The notes under the pieces were generated by a model. It ran no database searches and was not told the DNA's origin. It was given only the letters and a program-made list of their open reading frames with translations. This document shows positions 60,823 to 64,000 of a DNA stretch of 64,000 bases, one piece after another. A program made the position numbers and the translations under genes. Every line of letters starts with the position of its first letter. Positions within the stretch are counted from its first letter, which is position 1. The stretch spans positions 127,397 through 191,396 of the forward strand of contig JAJTEL010000001.1 of the NCBI GenBank assembly GCA_021299715.1, in the 5' to 3' direction. Source of the stretch: Ilumatobacteraceae bacterium. GTDB lineage: Bacteria; Actinomycetota; Acidimicrobiia; Acidimicrobiales; Ilumatobacteraceae.

Positions 60823-61203
60823 CTACTTCAACGTTTCGATGAAGTCGACAATCTTTGAAATCTCGTCGTCGGTCAGCGACACAGCGGGCATTGCGCTAGA
60901 GAATCCAGCGACTCGCTTTGCATTGGGGTTTTTGATGGACTCGATGAGATACGCGCGGTCTGCGAGAACTTTTTCTCCGTTTGCAAGCGACACCGATGAG
61001 CCGCTGAGTCCTTGCCATGTTGGTCCAACACCGCCACCGAAATTTGAGCCGTGGCATCCGGCGCATCCGTTGTTCTTGGAAAGCTGGCGACCTTCTTCGG
61101 CCGCTGGTGGAAGGTCTGACGGGGTGGAACTAGATGGAGAACCACACGCAGCAAGGCCAAAGGCAAGAGCGAGGACAGCGGTAAAGGGGAGAGCGCGCTT
61201 CAT
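60823..61203 (-). CDS. Cytochrome c lipoprotein
   Basis: A 126-residue protein. The lipoprotein signal ends in LAAC (Cys20), followed by a Ser/Pro-rich linker and one class I cytochrome c domain with the heme site NNGCAGCHGSNF and an axial Met in SSAMPAVSL. The C-terminal DDEISKIVDFIETLK helix is typical. It would carry electrons on the outer face of the membrane. Its partner may be the convergent PuuD-like protein or a terminal oxidase. TAAATT ends 7 bases before the ATG. Confidence 0.9.
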   Translation of the reverse strand: MKRALPFTAVLALAFGLAACGSPSSSTPSDLPPAAEEGRQLSKNNGCAGCHGSNFGGGVGPTWQGLSGSSVSLANGEKVLADRAYLIESIKNPNAKRVAGFSSAMPAVSLTDDEISKIVDFIETLK

Positions 61204-61210
61204 GAGACCG

Positions 61211-61216
61211 AATTTA
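61211..61216 (-). promoter_or_regulatory. Candidate leaderless -10 box (cytochrome c)
   Basis: TAAATT on the minus strand, 7 bases before the ATG at 61203. Confidence 0.5.
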
Positions 61217-61347
61217 CTCCCCGATGCACCCTAAAGAGACGGCTGGGGCATGCCTGACAAGTACCATTCGTCACGCGGACAATGGCGTCCGTGGTGCCTA
61301 GCCCAGGTACCCCACCGCCCTTCGGGGCAACGATCTGAGGCGACAAT

Positions 61348-64000
61348 ATGGCTGACTTAGCTGACCGCACGCAGGACTTCGGAGCCAACTCATGGCTCGT
61401 TGAAGAGATGTACGAACAGTTCCGCGCTGACCCCGCATCTGTCAGCGAAGCATGGCGCGAGTTCTTTAGCGATTACCGAAGCATGACAAATGGCGCGCAG
61501 ACCACTGCTGCACCTGCATCACCTGCGCCAGCCAGTGCACCGGCTCCCGCTGTCGCTGTTCCTGCCGCTACTCCAGCACCTGCGCCAGCAACTCCTGCTG
61601 CTGTTCCCGTTGCATCCGACATCACGCCTGAACCTATTCGTGGTGTCGGCGCCGCAATTGTCACCAACATGGAAAAGAGTTTGTCGGTTCCCACCGCAAC
61701 AAGTTTCCGCAATGTTCCTGCACGTTTGTTGGAAGTCAACCGTAAGCAAATCAACGACTACCGGTCGCGTCATGGCCTAACAAAGGTGTCATTTACGCAC
61801 ATCATCGCCTATGCCATTGTTCGTGCAATTTCCGACGCTGTTCCCAACATGCGCAACGCATTCACCATTGACAATGACGGAAAGCCACAAATCATTCGTA
61901 ACCCACATGTCAATGTGGGTCTTGCCGTAGACGTCGACAAGGGTGACGGAACCCGCAACCTTGTCGTGCCTGTTCTTCGTGAAGCCGACACGTTGTCGTT
62001 TGCCGGATTCCTTGTTGCCTACGACGAAATCATTCGCAAAGTAAAGAACAACAAACTCACAATTGCTGACTTCCAGGGTGCAAATGTTTCCATTACGAAC
62101 CCTGGCACTATTGGAACTGTTCAATCGGTTCCACGTCTCATGCCGGGCCAAGGCGTCATTGTTGGTGTGGGAAGCATTGATTACCCCGCTGAGTTCCAAG
62201 GCGCCGACGAAACCAACTTGAACACTTTGGGTGTTTCAAAAGTTGTCACCGTCACCAGCACCTACGACCACCGCATTATTCAAGGTGCCGAAAGTGGTTT
62301 GTTCTTGAAGCGTGTTCACGAGTTGTTGCTAGGGGAGCACAACTTCTACGACGACTTGTTCCGCAGTTTGGAGATTCCCTATCAAGCGGTGCAGTGGGCC
62401 TCTGATCATTCGCCAATGAATCGTGAAGAGACCATGATGCATAAGCAGATGCAGGTCAGTCTGCTTGTTCGCTCGCATCGAGTTCGTGGGCACCTCATCG
62501 CCGACCTCGATCCACTTCGCTGGAAAGAACCACGACTTCCTCGCGAATTAGACCCGGCAAACTATGGCCTCACCATTTGGGATCTTGAGCGTGAGTTCCT
62601 CACTGGTGGCGTTGCTGGTAGCTCCAAGATGAAATTGGACGACCTGCTCGGTGTTCTGCGCGATGCGTATTGCCGCACAATTGGCGTCGAGTACATGCAC
62701 ATCCAAGACACAGATGAACAGCGCTGGATTCAATCAAAGATGGAAGGCGTTACATATACGCCAACACTCGACAAGAAGCTGCGAATTCTCGAGCGCTTAA
62801 ACGCTGCTGAAGCATTCGAGAAGTTCTTAGCAACTAAGTACGTGGGCACAAAGCGATTCGGCCTTGAAGGTGCTGAATCCATGATCCCCATGGTGGACGA
62901 AATTCTTTGTTCTGCTGCCGACGACGGCATGCACGGCGTTGTCTTTGGTATGCCGCATCGTGGTCGCTTGAACATGTTGGTCAATGTCATGGGTAAGGAC
63001 TATTCAAAACTCTTCAAAGAGTTTGAAGGTCACCTCAGTGCCGACTCGGTGCAGGGAAGTGGTGACGTGAAGTACCACCTTGGTGCACACGGTACGTACC
63101 ACTCGGCAAACGGAAACGCAATTGACGTTGAACTTGCAGCGAACCCCAGTCACTTGGAAACAGTGAATGGTGTTGTGTTGGGAATGGTGCGCGCAAAGCA
63201 AGACAGCATTCAGCCACCACTTCTGTACAGCGTTATTCCAGTGCTTATGCATGGCGATGCTGCTTTTGCCGGCCAGGGCATTGTGTACGAAGGTCTTGCT
63301 ATGAGCGATATCAATGGATATCGCGTTGGCGGAACAATCCATCTTGTGGTGAATAACCAAATTGGTTTCACCACCTCGCCAAAGTTTGCACGTTCATCGT
63401 TGTACGCAACAGATGTCGCCAAGACAGTTCAGGCACCCATCTTCCATGTGAACGGTGACGATCCCGAAGCATGCGCGCGTGTTGCTCGCTTGGCGTATGA
63501 ATACCGTCAGAAGTTCCATAAGGATGTTGTCATTGACCTCATGTGTTACCGCTTGCACGGACACAACGAAGGTGACGACCCCAGTTACACCCAGCCGCTG
63601 ATGTACAAGGCAATTGCAGAAAAGCGCAGTGTGCGCAAGATGTACGTGGAGCACTTGGTTAAGCGTGGAGACATCACTATGGATGTCGCTGAGCAAACAC
63701 TTCAGGACTATCAAGGCAAGTTGCAGTCAGCTCTAGACGACACACGTCAGAATGCCCCCGCCAAGGTAAAAGCGGCAAAGCCACCCATCCCAATTGGTGT
63801 GTTGCCACACGTAAATACCGGAGTCGACAAAGAGACAATCGAGAAGATTTTCTACCAATTGACGAATTATCCCGAAGGCTTCAATGTGCATCCCAAATTG
63901 GTGCGCCAGTTTGAAGCTCGAGAGAAGGCGTATCAAACCGATGGTGATTTTGAGTGGGGTGTGGGTGAAGCACTCGCATTCGGGTCATTGTTGCTAGAGG
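61348..64000 (+). CDS. kgd: Multifunctional 2-oxoglutarate dehydrogenase E1 / E2-like fusion (Kgd/OdhA), 3' end outside window
   Basis: The open frame from ATG 61348 runs past the window end (884 codons seen). Order: an N-terminal SucA-type helix (SWLVEEMYEQFRADPASVSEAWREFF), a long Ala/Pro linker (about 50-90), an E2-type acyltransferase core (ending YDHRIIQGAESGLFLKRVH) without a lipoyl domain, then the thiamine-diphosphate E1 (HGDAAFAGQGIVYEGL, VVNNQIGFTTSP, GDDPEACARV). This is the actinobacterial OdhA/Kgd layout, which makes succinyl-CoA from 2-oxoglutarate together with the pyruvate dehydrogenase E2p and Lpd. A GAGGCG Shine-Dalgarno lies 7 bases from the ATG. The 144-base upstream gap holds a small hairpin with a TTCG loop (61317-61328). 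Confidence 0.93.
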   Translation, partial: MADLADRTQDFGANSWLVEEMYEQFRADPASVSEAWREFFSDYRSMTNGAQTTAAPASPAPASAPAPAVAVPAATPAPAPATPAAVPVASDITPEPIRGVGAAIVTNMEKSLSVPTATSFRNVPARLLEVNRKQINDYRSRHGLTKVSFTHIIAYAIVRAISDAVPNMRNAFTIDNDGKPQIIRNPHVNVGLAVDVDKGDGTRNLVVPVLREADTLSFAGFLVAYDEIIRKVKNNKLTIADFQGANVSITNPGTIGTVQSVPRLMPGQGVIVGVGSIDYPAEFQGADETNLNTLGVSKVVTVTSTYDHRIIQGAESGLFLKRVHELLLGEHNFYDDLFRSLEIPYQAVQWASDHSPMNREETMMHKQMQVSLLVRSHRVRGHLIADLDPLRWKEPRLPRELDPANYGLTIWDLEREFLTGGVAGSSKMKLDDLLGVLRDAYCRTIGVEYMHIQDTDEQRWIQSKMEGVTYTPTLDKKLRILERLNAAEAFEKFLATKYVGTKRFGLEGAESMIPMVDEILCSAADDGMHGVVFGMPHRGRLNMLVNVMGKDYSKLFKEFEGHLSADSVQGSGDVKYHLGAHGTYHSANGNAIDVELAANPSHLETVNGVVLGMVRAKQDSIQPPLLYSVIPVLMHGDAAFAGQGIVYEGLAMSDINGYRVGGTIHLVVNNQIGFTTSPKFARSSLYATDVAKTVQAPIFHVNGDDPEACARVARLAYEYRQKFHKDVVIDLMCYRLHGHNEGDDPSYTQPLMYKAIAEKRSVRKMYVEHLVKRGDITMDVAEQTLQDYQGKLQSALDDTRQNAPAKVKAAKPPIPIGVLPHVNTGVDKETIEKIFYQLTNYPEGFNVHPKLVRQFEAREKAYQTDGDFEWGVGEALAFGSLLLE

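Noticed and set aside
61317-61328. GCCC-TTCG-GGGC hairpin in the kgd leader as a possible riboswitch or attenuator
   Set aside because: It is a four-base-pair stem with no conserved riboswitch core or leader peptide visible.
1-64000. CRISPR arrays, transposases, integrases, toxin-antitoxin or other defence genes
   Set aside because: None seen on either strand; gene order and codon use look uniformly chromosomal.

Overview
The window is a stretch of chromosome from an actinobacterium, most likely a small-genome aquatic member of the Acidimicrobiia. Supporting features are a GlfT2-type galactofuranosyltransferase tail, mycothiol enzymes (an Mca-like amidase and an MDMPI-family protein), F420-type LLM oxidoreductases, NucS, an actinobacterial DapD, a biotin carboxylase/BCCP fusion, WS/DGAT, and a 2-oxoglutarate dehydrogenase E1 fused to an E2-like acyltransferase domain. 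Base composition is moderate for an actinobacterium. No insertion sequence, prophage, CRISPR array, tRNA or rRNA was seen, and no gap between genes reaches 300 bases.

Layout. 1-4.9 kb: end of a cell-wall glycosyltransferase gene, a large secreted SpoIID/SGNH/peptidoglycan-binding fusion, a DMT exporter and a class II aldolase. 4.9-9.7 kb: RidA-like protein, B12-domain-less methylmalonyl-CoA mutase subunit, crotonase, acyl-CoA ligase, nitroreductase. 9.7-18.5 kb: dapD-lysS, an M15 peptidase coupled to an LpdA-like flavoprotein, biotin carboxylase/BCCP facing its ligase birA, and an LCP protein. 18.5-30.4 kb: a GGDEF-EAL protein, a PEBP lipoprotein, Mca with a small partner, a ChbG-like deacetylase, a secreted nuclease, thiolase, NudC, an LLM protein with an MDMPI protein, and a large secreted RCC1/Fn3 protein. 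30.5-40.6 kb: a lipid or steroid-like catabolic region (DUF7064/7065, SDRs, WS/DGAT, a DsbA-like protein, PAP2, an alpha/beta hydrolase, two acyl-CoA dehydrogenases, P450). 40.6-45.5 kb: a ZnuABC-type metal transporter, a peptidase-S51-like/CysRS-tail fusion and a hydrolase. 45.6-57 kb: LLM oxidoreductase, serine hydrolase, MFS, nitronate monooxygenase, GGR-like flavoprotein, an SDR + MaoC pair, NucS, an ABC1 kinase and a CoA-transferase. 57-64 kb: CysQ, EttA, a PuuD-like membrane protein facing a cytochrome c, and kgd/odhA running off the end.

Much of the window processes acyl-CoA: ligase, two dehydrogenases, crotonase, MFE-2-like hydratase and dehydrogenase, thiolase, acyl-CoA carboxylase alpha subunit, mutase and 2-oxoglutarate dehydrogenase. 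Together they suggest beta-oxidation of fatty, branched or sterol-like acids, with propionyl-CoA passing through methylmalonyl-CoA to the TCA cycle. The carboxylase beta subunit and the mutase B12 subunit are not in the window.

Two organisational patterns stand out. Many genes have a TANNNT hexamer ending 6-7 bases before the start codon, which suggests leaderless mRNAs. Eleven of twelve tail-to-tail gene pairs touch or overlap, four of them sharing a four-base TTAA or CTAA that holds both stop codons. The only clear terminator is a 12-bp bidirectional hairpin at 60768-60795. I did not find an obvious unknown multi-gene system. The best leads are single-protein fusions and the promoter and junction architecture.
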